The notes beneath the pieces are model-generated. The model was not told the DNA's origin. It made no database searches and saw nothing but the letters and a program-made list of their open reading frames with translations. DNA of 12,146 nt from an uncultured Clostridium sp. (lineage in GTDB: Bacteria; Bacillota; Clostridia; Oscillospirales; Acutalibacteraceae). Position numbers and translations under genes: made by a program. This document shows positions 1 through 8,061 of the stretch, one piece after another. Numbering within the stretch: position 1 is the first letter of the stretch; each line of letters begins with the position of its first letter. The stretch is from the NCBI GenBank assembly GCA_900547915.1, contig URIN01000014.1, forward strand, positions 1-12,146, given 5' to 3'.

Positions 1-43
1 TAGGAGTCCGTCTCGTGGGCTCGGAGATGTGTATAAGAGACAG
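1..43. other. Illumina Nextera adapter (i7 side) left on the contig end
   Basis: This is not genomic DNA. Positions 25-43 are the 19-base Tn5 mosaic end AGATGTGTATAAGAGACAG, and 10-24 are the Nextera i7-side arm GTCTCGTGGGCTCGG. Positions 2-9 read AGGAGTCC, which I recognise as the adapter-strand form of index N705, and position 1 (T) fits the last base of the preceding P7 primer. Native sequence starts at 44, in the middle of a coding region. Confidence 0.97.
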
Positions 44-348
44 CCGGTAACGCCGACACCTACCTCGCTCTGTGCGGTTTTTGCAACGCCTGACGCCATT
101 TCACGGGCAACCTGTTCTGAAACTACGCCGTAATCGGTTATTGTTTCCTTTCTAACGCCAAGATAATGCATTTTTGCTTCATTTGAGTATGTTACAAAAG
201 AAACATCCAGAACCTTGGAAGCGTCCGCCACACTAACGAGAGCGCCGCTGCAAAGGCCTCCTGTGCAACTTTCAGCAAAGGATATATGAAAACCTCTTCT
301 GATAAGTTTAGCAACAGCCTTTTCATAAAGCGATATATCTTTAAACAT
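44..348 (-). CDS. pncC: CinA/PncC-family nicotinamide-nucleotide amidohydrolase, N-terminal part (truncated at window edge)
   Basis: Family members deamidate nicotinamide mononucleotide to nicotinate mononucleotide in pyridine-nucleotide salvage; CinA is the fused competence-associated form. Translation from the ATG at 346-348 gives 101 full codons beginning MFKDISLYEK. The family hallmark AESCTGGL is at residues 25-32 with the expected Ser27, followed by a VTYSNEAK segment near 52-59 and GVGVTG at the very end, matching the GVTGIAGP region of the family. The motif lies so close to the start that there is no room for the large N-terminal CinA domain, so this is probably a standalone PncC-type protein of about 160 residues, of which roughly two thirds is present. 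The start overlaps the end of the HAD gene by 8 nt, so it is the last visible cistron of the long operon. It is cut by sequencing adapter, not by a frameshift. Whether it is a true NMN deamidase is inferred from family membership. Confidence 0.88.
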
Positions 349-1003
349 ACTTAATAACCTCACTGAGTTTTTCTATAACAGGAACATCGGGACGAAGATC
401 CCTGTTTTTAAACCAGCCCCAATTCATGCGCAAGGCATTCATTCCCGCAGAAAGAGCGCCCTGAATATCATTTACAGGGTGATCTCCAACATAAAGGCAT
501 TCCCCTGTTTCAAGGCCAAGTTTCTTAGCTGTATATTCAAAAATCTGCGGCTGAGGCTTTGCAAATTCAAGATCTCCTGAAACCACAAGAATATCACAAT
601 ACGGCAAAAGACCGCTGTTATCCATTTTTGTATGCTGCAAAACAGACGGGCCGTTTGTAATAACGCCCGTTTTAATTCCGCGGCTTCTGAGCTCCTTAAG
701 AAGCGGAACAGCGTCATCAAAAATGACATTGAAAAAGCCGAACTTTTCATCATAATGACGCGCAAGTACCTCAGCGCCCGGTGAATTTTTCCAGCACCAC
801 AAGTCAATAAGTTCGCCAAACCATTTTACACGGTTGACATAGCCGCCGTTGCCGGTCTCTATCATATCATTTTTTCTCTTAGCGGCATCTTCTTCCGAAA
901 TGCCTGGGAAAAACTCCTGCAAAAAAGCGTCTGCATAGCGGTCAAACGCGGCAGTTCTGTCCTGCAGGGTTTCATCAAAATCAAATAATACTGCTTTTAT
1001 CAT
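341..1003 (-). CDS. HAD-superfamily phosphatase (HAD-IA, YjjG/YigB-like)
   Basis: Predicted soluble cytoplasmic Mg-dependent phosphohydrolase of 220 residues. All four HAD motifs are intact: motif I DFDET with nucleophile Asp8 and acid/base Asp10, motif II ITNG with Thr116, motif III Lys149 in FAKP, and motif IV GDHPVND with Asp174 and Asp179. The insert between motifs I and II is a helical cap of the usual HAD-IA size. I start at the ATG at 1001-1003, giving MIKAVLFDFD; an upstream in-frame TTG at 1007-1009 would add two residues and cannot be excluded. The gene overlaps the end of ribF by 23 nt and is itself overlapped by pncC, so the three are probably translationally coupled. Substrate cannot be read from sequence. 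Relatives include nucleotide 5'-phosphatases (YjjG) and a flavin-pathway phosphatase (YigB), and position next to ribF makes a nucleotide or flavin phosphate a reasonable guess, no more. Confidence 0.9.
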   Translation of the reverse strand: MIKAVLFDFDETLQDRTAAFDRYADAFLQEFFPGISEEDAAKRKNDMIETGNGGYVNRVKWFGELIDLWCWKNSPGAEVLARHYDEKFGFFNVIFDDAVPLLKELRSRGIKTGVITNGPSVLQHTKMDNSGLLPYCDILVVSGDLEFAKPQPQIFEYTAKKLGLETGECLYVGDHPVNDIQGALSAGMNALRMNWGWFKNRDLRPDVPVIEKLSEVIKYV

Positions 1004-1799
1004 AATCAAGTTGCTTCTTTAATTCATCAACATTTTTGAATAATTTTTCAGGGCGCAGATAATTCACAAGCTCCACTGTGATCTCCTTGCCGTACAGATC
1101 ACCGCTGAAATCAAAAATATGTGTTTCTGACAGCGGTTCCTCAACACGCCATGTGGGGCGGTTGCCTATATTTGTAAACGCCTTATAGGATTTATTATCT
1201 ATCAGTACACGGCTTTCGTATACACCGAAATGCGGCACGATAAGACCTTTTGGGAGGTGCTGATTTATTGTGGGAAATCCTATAGTTCTGCCGCGCTGAT
1301 CTCCCCCAATTACAGGCGCCTCAAAGGTGAAGTTATAGCCGAGCATTTCATTTGCGGCATTTATTCGGCCCTCGCTTACCGCTTTTCTGATACGTGTTGA
1401 ACTTATAGGCTTTCCTTCAAAATCCTGAGCATCTAGTATACGAACCCATACACCGCGCTTTTCAAGATATTTTCTCATATCAAGCGCAGACCATGAGGCG
1501 TTTTTGCCGAAGCGGAAATTAAATCCGCACAGAACTATACCTGCGTTAAATCTGCCGAGGATAATATCATTTATGAACTCCTCGCCCGTCATATTCTTTA
1601 TTTCTTCAAAATCAGCGAAAACAGCGTTTGGCCAGCGCTTTTGAAACAGGCTTTTCTGAAGGAGTGAGAACTTGTTATTCACACAGTAAATAACAACATT
1701 GTCCGCGCCTGTTACAACGGTTTTATGAGCAAGATGCATACCGTCAAAATCGCCGAGAGCAACCGCTGAATCACTTTTTAATTTTTCGTAATCATTCAT
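981..1799 (-). CDS. ribF: Bifunctional riboflavin kinase / FMN adenylyltransferase RibF
   Basis: RibF phosphorylates riboflavin to FMN and then adenylylates FMN to FAD. The 272-residue protein has the N-terminal nucleotidyltransferase half (about 10-150), with ALGDFDG at 14-20, GFNFRFG at 92-98 and ISSTRIR at 132-138. The C-terminal flavokinase half (about 155-270) has GRTIGFPTIN at 170-179, FTNIGNRPTW at 208-217, ETHIFDFSGDLYGKEI at 225-240 and the LRPEKLF tail. The kinase half looks complete, including the Thr/Asn of the PTxN motif and Glu225. The adenylyltransferase half deviates: the usual HxGH motif reads HLAH at 22-25, and I cannot find the TFxPHP segment that normally follows. The protein is also shorter than the usual roughly 310 residues. 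It starts 4 nt after truB with no strong Shine-Dalgarno, suggesting translational coupling. The identity is secure; the FAD synthetase activity is less so. Confidence 0.95.
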   Translation of the reverse strand: MNDYEKLKSDSAVALGDFDGMHLAHKTVVTGADNVVIYCVNNKFSLLQKSLFQKRWPNAVFADFEEIKNMTGEEFINDIILGRFNAGIVLCGFNFRFGKNASWSALDMRKYLEKRGVWVRILDAQDFEGKPISSTRIRKAVSEGRINAANEMLGYNFTFEAPVIGGDQRGRTIGFPTINQHLPKGLIVPHFGVYESRVLIDNKSYKAFTNIGNRPTWRVEEPLSETHIFDFSGDLYGKEITVELVNYLRPEKLFKNVDELKKQLDYDKSSII

Positions 1800-1803
1800 A
1801 TTG

Positions 1804-2697
1804 TTATTCTACATACACACGTTTTACCAAGAGTTCGCTTTCGCCGACTTCACCGAGCCCGAGGAATTCAGCAGAAGGTGAATACACACGCACAAGTGCC
1901 CCCTGGGGTGGCTTTTTTCTTATGCGCTCAAGATCAAGCGAGCCTCCGTTTTTAAACCTGACGCTCTGCGCCGGGCTTACGGTTATTTTTTCATAATCCG
2001 AAAGAACTTTGTCAACAGGAATTAGATATTGTGTAATTCCGTTTTCGTTCTTTACCAAAGCACTTAGCTGAGACACTGTTATACAGTCTTTGAGTGTAAA
2101 CCCATAGGCATAAGTACGCTCAAGCGCCGTCATTACAGCTCCGCAGCCAAGAGCGGAACCCAGATCATCAATAAGAGTTCTGATATAGGTGCCCTTTGAA
2201 CAGAGCACATCTATTTCATACTCATTTCTGCTTTCATCAGCCGACACCAATTCAATACTTCTGATAATTACCTGCCTTGACGGACGTTCCACATTTTCAC
2301 CCTGCCTTGCAAGCTCATACAGTCTTTTCCCGCCAACCGAAACGGCAGAATACATAGGCGGAACCTGTGTGATTTCACCCTTAAAACTTTCAAGAGCCTT
2401 TGCAACATCAGCAGCTGCACAGTTAACTGGGTTTTCACCCGTTACATTACCCGTAATATCAAGAGTATCAGTAGTCTTTCCTAGCAAAAAGCGGGCGCGG
2501 TAACCCTTATCGCTTCCCGGATAATAATCAAGGAACCTTGTTGCACCGCCCAGCATCACGGGCAAAACACCCGTAGCAAGCGGATCAAGAGTGCCCATAT
2601 GACCGCACTTTTTCTGAGCCGTGATACGTCTGATTTCAGCGCAGACGGAAAAAGAAGTTCTTCCCTGCTCCTTATTTATACAGATAATACCCGTCAT
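1804..2697 (-). CDS. truB: tRNA pseudouridine(55) synthase TruB
   Basis: Isomerises uridine 55 in the T-loop of tRNAs to pseudouridine. The 297-residue protein opens with GIICINKEQGRTSF and carries the TruB signature GHMGTLDPLATGVLP at 32-46, with catalytic Asp38. It also has the KGYRARFLLGKTTDTLD stretch at 64-80, YSAVSVGGKRLYELAR at 116-131, and SKGTYIRTLIDDLG at 167-180. The remaining C-terminal region (about 235-297) fits the small PUA-like domain. I chose the ATG at 2695-2697 over an in-frame start 6 codons upstream because GGAG lies 8 nt before it and it forms an ATGA overlap with the nrnA stop, a typical coupling arrangement. Length is normal for the family. It sits in the conserved Firmicutes order between nrnA and ribF. 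Confidence 0.97.
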   Translation of the reverse strand: MTGIICINKEQGRTSFSVCAEIRRITAQKKCGHMGTLDPLATGVLPVMLGGATRFLDYYPGSDKGYRARFLLGKTTDTLDITGNVTGENPVNCAAADVAKALESFKGEITQVPPMYSAVSVGGKRLYELARQGENVERPSRQVIIRSIELVSADESRNEYEIDVLCSKGTYIRTLIDDLGSALGCGAVMTALERTYAYGFTLKDCITVSQLSALVKNENGITQYLIPVDKVLSDYEKITVSPAQSVRFKNGGSLDLERIRKKPPQGALVRVYSPSAEFLGLGEVGESELLVKRVYVE

Positions 2698-3638
2698 CCG
2701 AGTATCTCCGAGCATTTTTCAACTATGCACTTTCTGGCTTCCTCAACGGAACAATCAAGACGGCAGGCAGCAGCCTGAGCATGGCCGCCTCCGCCAAAGA
2801 ATTTGGCAAGTTCCGCAGCATTTACACTTTCATAAGTGCGCAGTGAAGCTTTGCAAGTCTTATCTTTCTTTTCTCTGATAGTTATACCTATCTCAACGCC
2901 CTCTATCTGTCTTGTGAGCGGGGCAAGCGCCTCTGTTTCCTGCTCGTTTGAGCCTGTTTTTTCATACATCTCCTGAGTAACCGTCATGACAGCAACTCTT
3001 TCATTGCAGTAAAGCTTAAGGCTGTCAAACGCAAGTCTTTCAAGTCTTACATAAGTCTTTGTTTTGGTCTCAAACATTTTTCTGTTTATAAGGCCGCTGT
3101 TTGCGCCGAGATCAATAAGTGTTGCCGCAATGCGATATGAATGTGAAGTGGTAGACGCATATCTGAAACAACCGGTATCAGTAGATATTCCGGTATAAAG
3201 GCAGTCTGCTATTTTATTATCTATTTCGGCACCCAGCTCATTAATAACATCATAAACAATCTCACAGGCTGCAGGAGCATCCCTAAGCAACAGATCATGA
3301 GCATATTCAGTATTAGTCATATGATGGTCAATGCAAAGATCTATTTTTCCCGAATATATATTCTGAATTCCGCCAAGAAGATTTTCCGTTGCAACATCGA
3401 CAGAAACAATATATTTCTCCTCAAACTCCGGAACATCAATGTCTTCATATAGATAACTATATTTATGCGGTATCTCATCGTCATTAATTACTCTTGCTTT
3501 TTTTCCGAGCTTGAGCAGCGCGCGCAAAAGCGCAAAGCCGCTGCCAAGGGTATCCCCGTCCGGATGAGCATGGGTAAGAATCAGAATATTATCGTGCTGC
3601 TGCAACAGCGCGGCACATTCCTTAACATCAATTCTCAT
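2694..3638 (-). CDS. nrnA: Bifunctional oligoribonuclease / PAP phosphatase NrnA (DHH family)
   Basis: DHH/DHHA1 phosphoesterase that degrades 2-5 nt RNAs and dephosphorylates 3'-phosphoadenosine 5'-phosphate in Firmicutes that lack the Orn exonuclease. The 314-residue protein shows the metal-binding motifs in order: THAHPDGDTLGS near residues 22-33, SVDVAT near 79-84, the name-giving DHH triad in CIDHH near 102-106, and STDTGCFRY near 151-159. The C-terminal DHHA1 domain has the substrate-binding glycine-rich GGGGHAQAAAC near 281-291. Nothing essential appears missing. The ATG at 3636-3638 has an AAAGGA ribosome site 8 nt upstream and lies inside the last codons of rbfA (11-nt overlap), and its stop overlaps the truB start, so it sits in a coupled chain. 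Placement between rbfA and truB is the standard location in this phylum. Confidence 0.95.
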   Translation of the reverse strand: MRIDVKECAALLQQHDNILILTHAHPDGDTLGSGFALLRALLKLGKKARVINDDEIPHKYSYLYEDIDVPEFEEKYIVSVDVATENLLGGIQNIYSGKIDLCIDHHMTNTEYAHDLLLRDAPAACEIVYDVINELGAEIDNKIADCLYTGISTDTGCFRYASTTSHSYRIAATLIDLGANSGLINRKMFETKTKTYVRLERLAFDSLKLYCNERVAVMTVTQEMYEKTGSNEQETEALAPLTRQIEGVEIGITIREKKDKTCKASLRTYESVNAAELAKFFGGGGHAQAAACRLDCSVEEARKCIVEKCSEILG

Positions 3639-3978
3639 GTGAAGTATCCTTTAATTTCTCAAAAATTTCCATTCCCTTTTGAATGGAATCATCAGCAACA
3701 AAGGAAAGCTCAGGTGCTTTTCTCAGGTGGAGATTGTTGCCGAGCTCGCGGCGCAGATAGCCGGCGGCACTCGTCAGCCCTCTGCAAGCCTCTTTTGCGT
3801 CATCAATTCCGTTCATAGAACTTACATACGCCTTTGCATATCCCAGATCGTTGGAAACCTTTACATTTACAACGGTGAGCATTTTGCCCGCTACACGCGG
3901 GTCTTTTAGCTCACGCATAAGAGATATGAGCTCACGGCGTATATCCTCGGAAATTCTGTCTATACGATAACCTGCCAT
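3628..3978 (-). CDS. rbfA: 30S ribosome-binding factor RbfA
   Basis: A small KH-fold protein that binds the 30S subunit near the 5' region of 16S rRNA and helps late maturation, notably in the cold. The 116-residue product has family features along its length: RIDRISEDIRREL near the N-terminus, the LKDPR element at about 24-28, VKVSNDLGYAKAYVS at about 40-54, and the C-terminal LRKAPELSFVADDS followed by G-EIFEKL. The ATG at 3976-3978 is preferred over an in-frame TTG six bases upstream because AGGG sits 7 nt before it and the protein then begins MAGYRIDR, as in relatives. It starts 2 nt after the infB stop, and its 3' end overlaps nrnA. Length is typical. Confidence 0.96.
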   Translation of the reverse strand: MAGYRIDRISEDIRRELISLMRELKDPRVAGKMLTVVNVKVSNDLGYAKAYVSSMNGIDDAKEACRGLTSAAGYLRRELGNNLHLRKAPELSFVADDSIQKGMEIFEKLKDTSHEN

Positions 3979-3980
3979 AA

Positions 3981-6383
3981 TCAATCCCTGTATTCTTCAA
4001 CTACATAGCATTCAAAGACATCGCCGGGTTTGATATCGTTCCAGTTTTCAAGTGAAATACCACACTCGTAACCTGATGAAACCTCTTTGACATCGTCCTT
4101 GAAACGCTTAAGGTTTTTAATAGGTGTATCTGCAATCTGTTTGCCGTCTCTGATAACACGCACTTTGCCCTGACGGCGTACATTACCGCTTGTTACAATT
4201 GAACCTGCGATTGAGCCAACACTTGAAACAGTATAAACTTCCCTTACTTCAGCTGTGCCGGTATCAACATCACGGTATTTAACAGAACGCATTCCGCGCA
4301 TTGCTGACTCAACATCCTCAATAAGATCGTAAATAATGCTGTACTGTTTTACGTCAATTCCGTCCCTTGCGGCATTCTCGGCAGCATCCGGCTCAACGCC
4401 CGTTGCAAACGCAACAATGATTGCATTTGAAGCATTTGCAAGCATAACGTCAGAATCGTTTACAGCGCCTACAGCACCGTGGATTATCTTAACTCTTACT
4501 TCGTCATTTTCAATCTTAAGAAGCGACTGCTTTACGGCTTCAACAGAGCCCTGAACATCCGCCTTTACAATGACATTGAGTTCTTTGAGCATGCCCTCTT
4601 CAAGAGTAGAGAACAAAGTATCAAGAGTAACTTTCTGATACTGCTTGAATTCCTCTTCCTTAGCTTTTTCTTTTCTCTGCTCAACAAGCTGCCTTGCAAG
4701 CTTTTCATCGGAAACTGAGTTAAACTCATCACCGCTCATAGGAGCTTCGTCAAGGCCCATTATCTCAACAGGAACAGACGGACCTGCTTCGTTTATCTTT
4801 TTGCCGTTATAATCTGTCATTGCACGTACTCTGCCGACTGCAGTGCCTGCAACAACATAATCGCCTGAATGAAGAGTACCGTTTTGAACGAGGAATGTTG
4901 CGATAGGACCTCTGCCCTTATCAAGTTTTGCCTCGATAACAACGCCTTTTGCGGCTCTGTTCGGGTTTGCCTTGAGTTCTGACATTTCAGCAACAAGGAG
5001 GATAGTTTCGAGCAGTTTATCAATACCCATGCCAGTTTTAGCTGATACGGGAACGCAGATAACATCGCCGCCCCACTCTTCGGGCACAAGTTCCTGCTCA
5101 GTAAGCTGTTCCATAACTCTTTCGGGATTTGCTCCCTCTTTATCCATTTTATTGATTGCAACTATGATCTGCACCTTTGCAGCCTTTGCATGGTTTATAG
5201 CCTCAATTGTCTGCGGCATGATACCGTCATCAGCGGCAACAACAAGCACTGCTATATCTGTTGCCATGGCTCCGCGGGCACGCATAGCGGTAAACGCGGC
5301 GTGACCGGGTGTATCAAGAAATGTGATTTTCTGATTGTTTACTTCAACCTGATAAGCACCGATTGCCTGAGTAATTCCGCCAGCCTCAGTTGATGTTACA
5401 TCGGTATGCCTGATAGCGTCAAGAATAGAAGTTTTACCGTGGTCTACGTGACCCATTACGCATACAACGGGAGGACGCTCAATAGCATTCTCATCGTCCT
5501 CAATCTCTTCCTCAATTATCTGCTCTTCGATTGAAACTTCAACTTTCTTTTCAACCTTTGCTCCGAGTTCCGCAGCAACGATTGCCGCTGTATCATAATC
5601 GATAACCTCGTTTACAGTTGCCATTACACCGAGTGCCATAAGCTTTTTGATTACCTCGGTGGCAGTCATACGAAGAAGCGCTGCAAGATCGCCGACTGTG
5701 ATTTCCTCAGGAATCTGAACTTTGATCTGCTGCTTTTTACGCTGCTCTCTGATACGTGCAAGACGCTGCTGCTCCGTTTCCTTTTTGGAGTGAGCGTGTA
5801 TACCCTGAGGCTTCTTTTTTCTGTACTGCTTTGATTTCTGATTAAGCTTTTGCTTTTTCTGATAATCGCCCATTGAAGATGCGGGAGCGATATCCTCATA
5901 CTTCTGATTATATTTTTCAAGATCAACACTGTTAACACGTGTATCTATTCTGCGTGTTTCGCCCTTTGTTCTTGCCTGCGGCGGCTGCTGTGATTTTTTC
6001 TTTGCTTTTTCCTCTGCACGCTTAGCCGCCTGCTGCGCCATCTGCAGAATAGCAGCCTGGCTCTGACGTTTCTTGTCCTTGGCGGTAACGGGCTTTTGGG
6101 CTTTTTCAGCCTGCTTTTCAGGCTCAGCCTGTTTATCCTGAGTAGTTTCCTTATGAGCTTTCTGCTTTCTTTTAGCCTCTCCTGCGTTAAAATAATCATT
6201 CAGGCTTTTAACACTGTTTTGCTGAGTCAATTTATCGAACAAAATGTTGAGTTCGTTTTCTTCGAGGACCGTTGACGCTTTTTTGGCAGGACCGTCGCAA
6301 TAATCACCGAGCAGTTCAATAATTTCCTTGTTGGATTTTCCGAAATCCTTGGCGACATCGGACACCTTTACCTTTATTACCAT
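3981..6383 (-). CDS. infB: Translation initiation factor IF-2
   Basis: GTPase that places initiator fMet-tRNA on the 30S subunit and promotes subunit joining. The 800-residue protein starts with an IF2_N helical domain (about 1-55). A very basic, Lys/Gln/Glu/Ala-rich and probably disordered linker follows (about 65-220), then a second IF2_N domain ([14 protein letters not shown], about 226-275). The G domain shows G1 GHVDHGKT at 311-318, GITQ at 336-339, DTPGH at 357-361, NKMD at 411-414 and SAK at 447-449; domains II to IV run to the end. In my recollection of the family, GITQ is usually followed by His; here it is Ala340. A perfect AAGGAGG lies 10 nt before the ATG, the strongest ribosome site in the operon, fitting a protein needed in large amounts. 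There is a 28-nt gap after ylxQ. Confidence 0.98.
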   Translation of the reverse strand: MVIKVKVSDVAKDFGKSNKEIIELLGDYCDGPAKKASTVLEENELNILFDKLTQQNSVKSLNDYFNAGEAKRKQKAHKETTQDKQAEPEKQAEKAQKPVTAKDKKRQSQAAILQMAQQAAKRAEEKAKKKSQQPPQARTKGETRRIDTRVNSVDLEKYNQKYEDIAPASSMGDYQKKQKLNQKSKQYRKKKPQGIHAHSKKETEQQRLARIREQRKKQQIKVQIPEEITVGDLAALLRMTATEVIKKLMALGVMATVNEVIDYDTAAIVAAELGAKVEKKVEVSIEEQIIEEEIEDDENAIERPPVVCVMGHVDHGKTSILDAIRHTDVTSTEAGGITQAIGAYQVEVNNQKITFLDTPGHAAFTAMRARGAMATDIAVLVVAADDGIMPQTIEAINHAKAAKVQIIVAINKMDKEGANPERVMEQLTEQELVPEEWGGDVICVPVSAKTGMGIDKLLETILLVAEMSELKANPNRAAKGVVIEAKLDKGRGPIATFLVQNGTLHSGDYVVAGTAVGRVRAMTDYNGKKINEAGPSVPVEIMGLDEAPMSGDEFNSVSDEKLARQLVEQRKEKAKEEEFKQYQKVTLDTLFSTLEEGMLKELNVIVKADVQGSVEAVKQSLLKIENDEVRVKIIHGAVGAVNDSDVMLANASNAIIVAFATGVEPDAAENAARDGIDVKQYSIIYDLIEDVESAMRGMRSVKYRDVDTGTAEVREVYTVSSVGSIAGSIVTSGNVRRQGKVRVIRDGKQIADTPIKNLKRFKDDVKEVSSGYECGISLENWNDIKPGDVFECYVVEEYRD

Positions 6384-6390
6384 ATATCGA

Positions 6391-6397
6391 ATTCCTC
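6391..6397 (-). promoter_or_regulatory. Consensus Shine-Dalgarno of infB
   Basis: AAGGAGG, a full match to the anti-Shine-Dalgarno complement, ends 10 nt before the infB ATG. It lies in the largest gap within the operon (28 nt), so infB translation does not depend on coupling from ylxQ. Confidence 0.85.
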
Positions 6398-6411
6398 CTT
6401 GAATGAGTTTC

Positions 6412-6723
6412 TTATTCGTTGATAAGTGTTACGATTCTTTTACCCATTTCGGCATTGTTAACCGTCAGTATACCCGCCTTGTAGCCGCACGCCGAATAAA
6501 TTTCATCGATCGTTATATCAGGCTCAACAACGGGAAGAGAAGCATAATGCTTTTGTGCGGTGATATGCATATCGCGCTTTGACCTTTCGGAAATATCAGA
6601 CGCAAGCACAAGCACTGCCGCTTTTTTTGAAAACACTGAATTGACAGCCGCATCGTGCCCCATTGAAAGAGCTCCGGCGCGTTTTGCCATACCGAGCAAA
6701 GAAAGAAGTTTATTCTTTTGCAT
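6412..6723 (-). CDS. ylxQ: YlxQ, L7Ae-family RNA-binding protein
   Basis: Small L7Ae/L30e-fold protein of the kind that binds kink-turn RNA; in Bacillus the orthologue sits at the same place in the nusA-infB operon. The 103-residue product has the typical opening LLSLLGMAKRAGALSMG, with the GMAKRAG glycine/basic stretch. It then has an AVLVLASDISERSKRDM segment (about 37-53) and a C-terminal GYKAGILTVNNAEMGKRIV helix region. The ATG at 6721-6723 lies within the last codons of ylxR (14-nt overlap) and has GAGG 9 nt upstream. The cellular role is poorly defined; ribosome or RNA association is inferred from the fold. Confidence 0.92.
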   Translation of the reverse strand: MQKNKLLSLLGMAKRAGALSMGHDAAVNSVFSKKAAVLVLASDISERSKRDMHITAQKHYASLPVVEPDITIDEIYSACGYKAGILTVNNAEMGKRIVTLINE

Positions 6724-6982
6724 TCAAAATTTCCTCTTCCATTTTTGAGTAAATTTCATCGTCTATCTTTACGGAAAAAGCTCTTTCAAGCGATTTCCTT
6801 TTCTTAGCCTTTTTAAGACATTCGGGGTTGTTACAGATATACGCGCCGCGGCCGTTCTTTTTGCCTGTCAGGTCTATGCTTATTTCACCCTCCGGGCTTT
6901 TTACGACCCTGATAAGCTCTCGCTTATCAAACATCTCGCCGCAGCCAACGCACATTCTTTTTATCTCTTTTTTAGCTTTCAT
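6710..6982 (-). CDS. ylxR: YlxR/RnpM family RNA-binding protein (DUF448)
   Basis: A 90-residue basic protein of the YlxR family (PF04296); in Bacillus subtilis the family member has been linked to RNase P modulation and named RnpM. The family signature is clear: CVGC at 11-14, the GRGAYIC stretch at 44-50, and further cysteines at 50 and 55. This gives a four-cysteine arrangement (C11, C14, C50, C55) that could bind a metal; that is inference, as many family members do not keep all four. The lysine-rich 57-64 region fits RNA binding. It starts 2 nt after the nusA stop with a GGTGA ribosome site 7 nt upstream of the ATG, and overlaps ylxQ at its end. Confidence 0.94.
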   Translation of the reverse strand: MKAKKEIKRMCVGCGEMFDKRELIRVVKSPEGEISIDLTGKKNGRGAYICNNPECLKKAKKRKSLERAFSVKIDDEIYSKMEEEILNAKE

Positions 6983-6984
6983 TA

Positions 6985-8043
6985 TTATTCACCGGAACCC
7001 TCATAGAAGCCTGATTCGGGTCTGATATCTATTTTCCAGCCTGTAAGCTTGGCGGCAAGACGTACATTCTGACCCTTGTTGCCGATTGCAAGGCTGAGCT
7101 GATCATCCGGAACAGTTGCGCGGCAGGATTTTGCCTGCTCATCAAGAATTTCAACGGAGCATACATCTGCAGGAGCAAGCGCTGCCGAAATGAACTGACA
7201 AACATCATCGCTGTACTTAACGATATCAATCTTTTCACCGTCAAGAGCATCAACAATAGTTGAAACACGCTGACCCTTAGGACCTATGCAAGCGCCTACG
7301 GGATCGATCTCATCATCCTTGCTGAAAACAGCTATCTTTGTTCTTGAACCTGCCTCACGGGAAACGGATTTGATTTCGATAGTGCCATCGTAAATCTCCG
7401 GAACTTCTGTTTCAAAAAGTCTTCTTACAAGACCGGGATGTGTGCGTGAAATCATAATCTTGGGGCCTTTGCCTGATTCCTTTACATCAACAACAAAAAT
7501 CTTAATATTGTCTCCCTCGTGGAGTTCCTCACCCGGGATCTGCTCATTTTTGGGCAGGATAGCGATAGTTTTGCCTATCTCAAGTGAAGCGCTGCCCGTT
7601 ACGGGGTCAATTCTGTTTACCTTTGCGGTAATAAGTTCCTGATTTTTGCTCTGGAACTCCTCAAGCTGCTTATTTCTTTCCGCTTCTTTGATACCCTGAC
7701 GGATAACGTGTTTTGCGTTCTGGGCAATAATTCTGCCGAACTGCTTTGTTTTGAGCGGAATATCGATAGTTTTTCCTACCTTTGCCGATTTGCGAATCTT
7801 CTGAGCATCCTCAAGAAGAATATCGGTATCCGGATCTTCTATCTCATCTACAACATTTTTGGTTACATAAACTTTGATCTTTTCCTTTTCCGGGTCAATA
7901 TCGCAGTGAACTATATCCTTGCCGTTATAATTGTGCTTTGCCGCAACAACGATAGCCGCAGCGATCTTATCATAAAGATAGTCAGCCGGAATATCTTTTT
8001 CCTCAACAAGAAGCTTTACGGCTTCAAAAAATTCCTTACTCAT
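6985..8043 (-). CDS. nusA: Transcription termination/antitermination protein NusA
   Basis: RNA polymerase-associated elongation factor acting in pausing, termination and antitermination. The 352-residue protein contains the NusA N-terminal RNAP-binding domain (about 1-125), an S1 domain (about 133-200, starting around ELITAKVNRIDPVTG), KH1 (CIGPKGQRV at 252-260) and KH2 (AIGNKGQNVRLA at 319-330). It ends soon after KH2 with the conserved WKIDIRPE. It lacks the C-terminal acidic repeats of proteobacterial NusA, which is normal in Gram-positives. The start is placed at the ATG at 8041-8043 (MSKEFFEAV) with AGGA just upstream, rather than at a TTG four codons earlier. The gene follows rimP after 18 nt and precedes ylxR by 2 nt. 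Confidence 0.97.
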   Translation of the reverse strand: MSKEFFEAVKLLVEEKDIPADYLYDKIAAAIVVAAKHNYNGKDIVHCDIDPEKEKIKVYVTKNVVDEIEDPDTDILLEDAQKIRKSAKVGKTIDIPLKTKQFGRIIAQNAKHVIRQGIKEAERNKQLEEFQSKNQELITAKVNRIDPVTGSASLEIGKTIAILPKNEQIPGEELHEGDNIKIFVVDVKESGKGPKIMISRTHPGLVRRLFETEVPEIYDGTIEIKSVSREAGSRTKIAVFSKDDEIDPVGACIGPKGQRVSTIVDALDGEKIDIVKYSDDVCQFISAALAPADVCSVEILDEQAKSCRATVPDDQLSLAIGNKGQNVRLAAKLTGWKIDIRPESGFYEGSGE

Positions 8044-8061
8044 TTTTCCTATCAACCTTTC

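Noticed and set aside
5666..6199. Extra minus-strand frames inside the infB linker
   Set aside because: They are out-of-frame readings of the Lys/Gln/Glu-rich linker; the basic composition comes from the codon bias of the repeats, not from a second gene.
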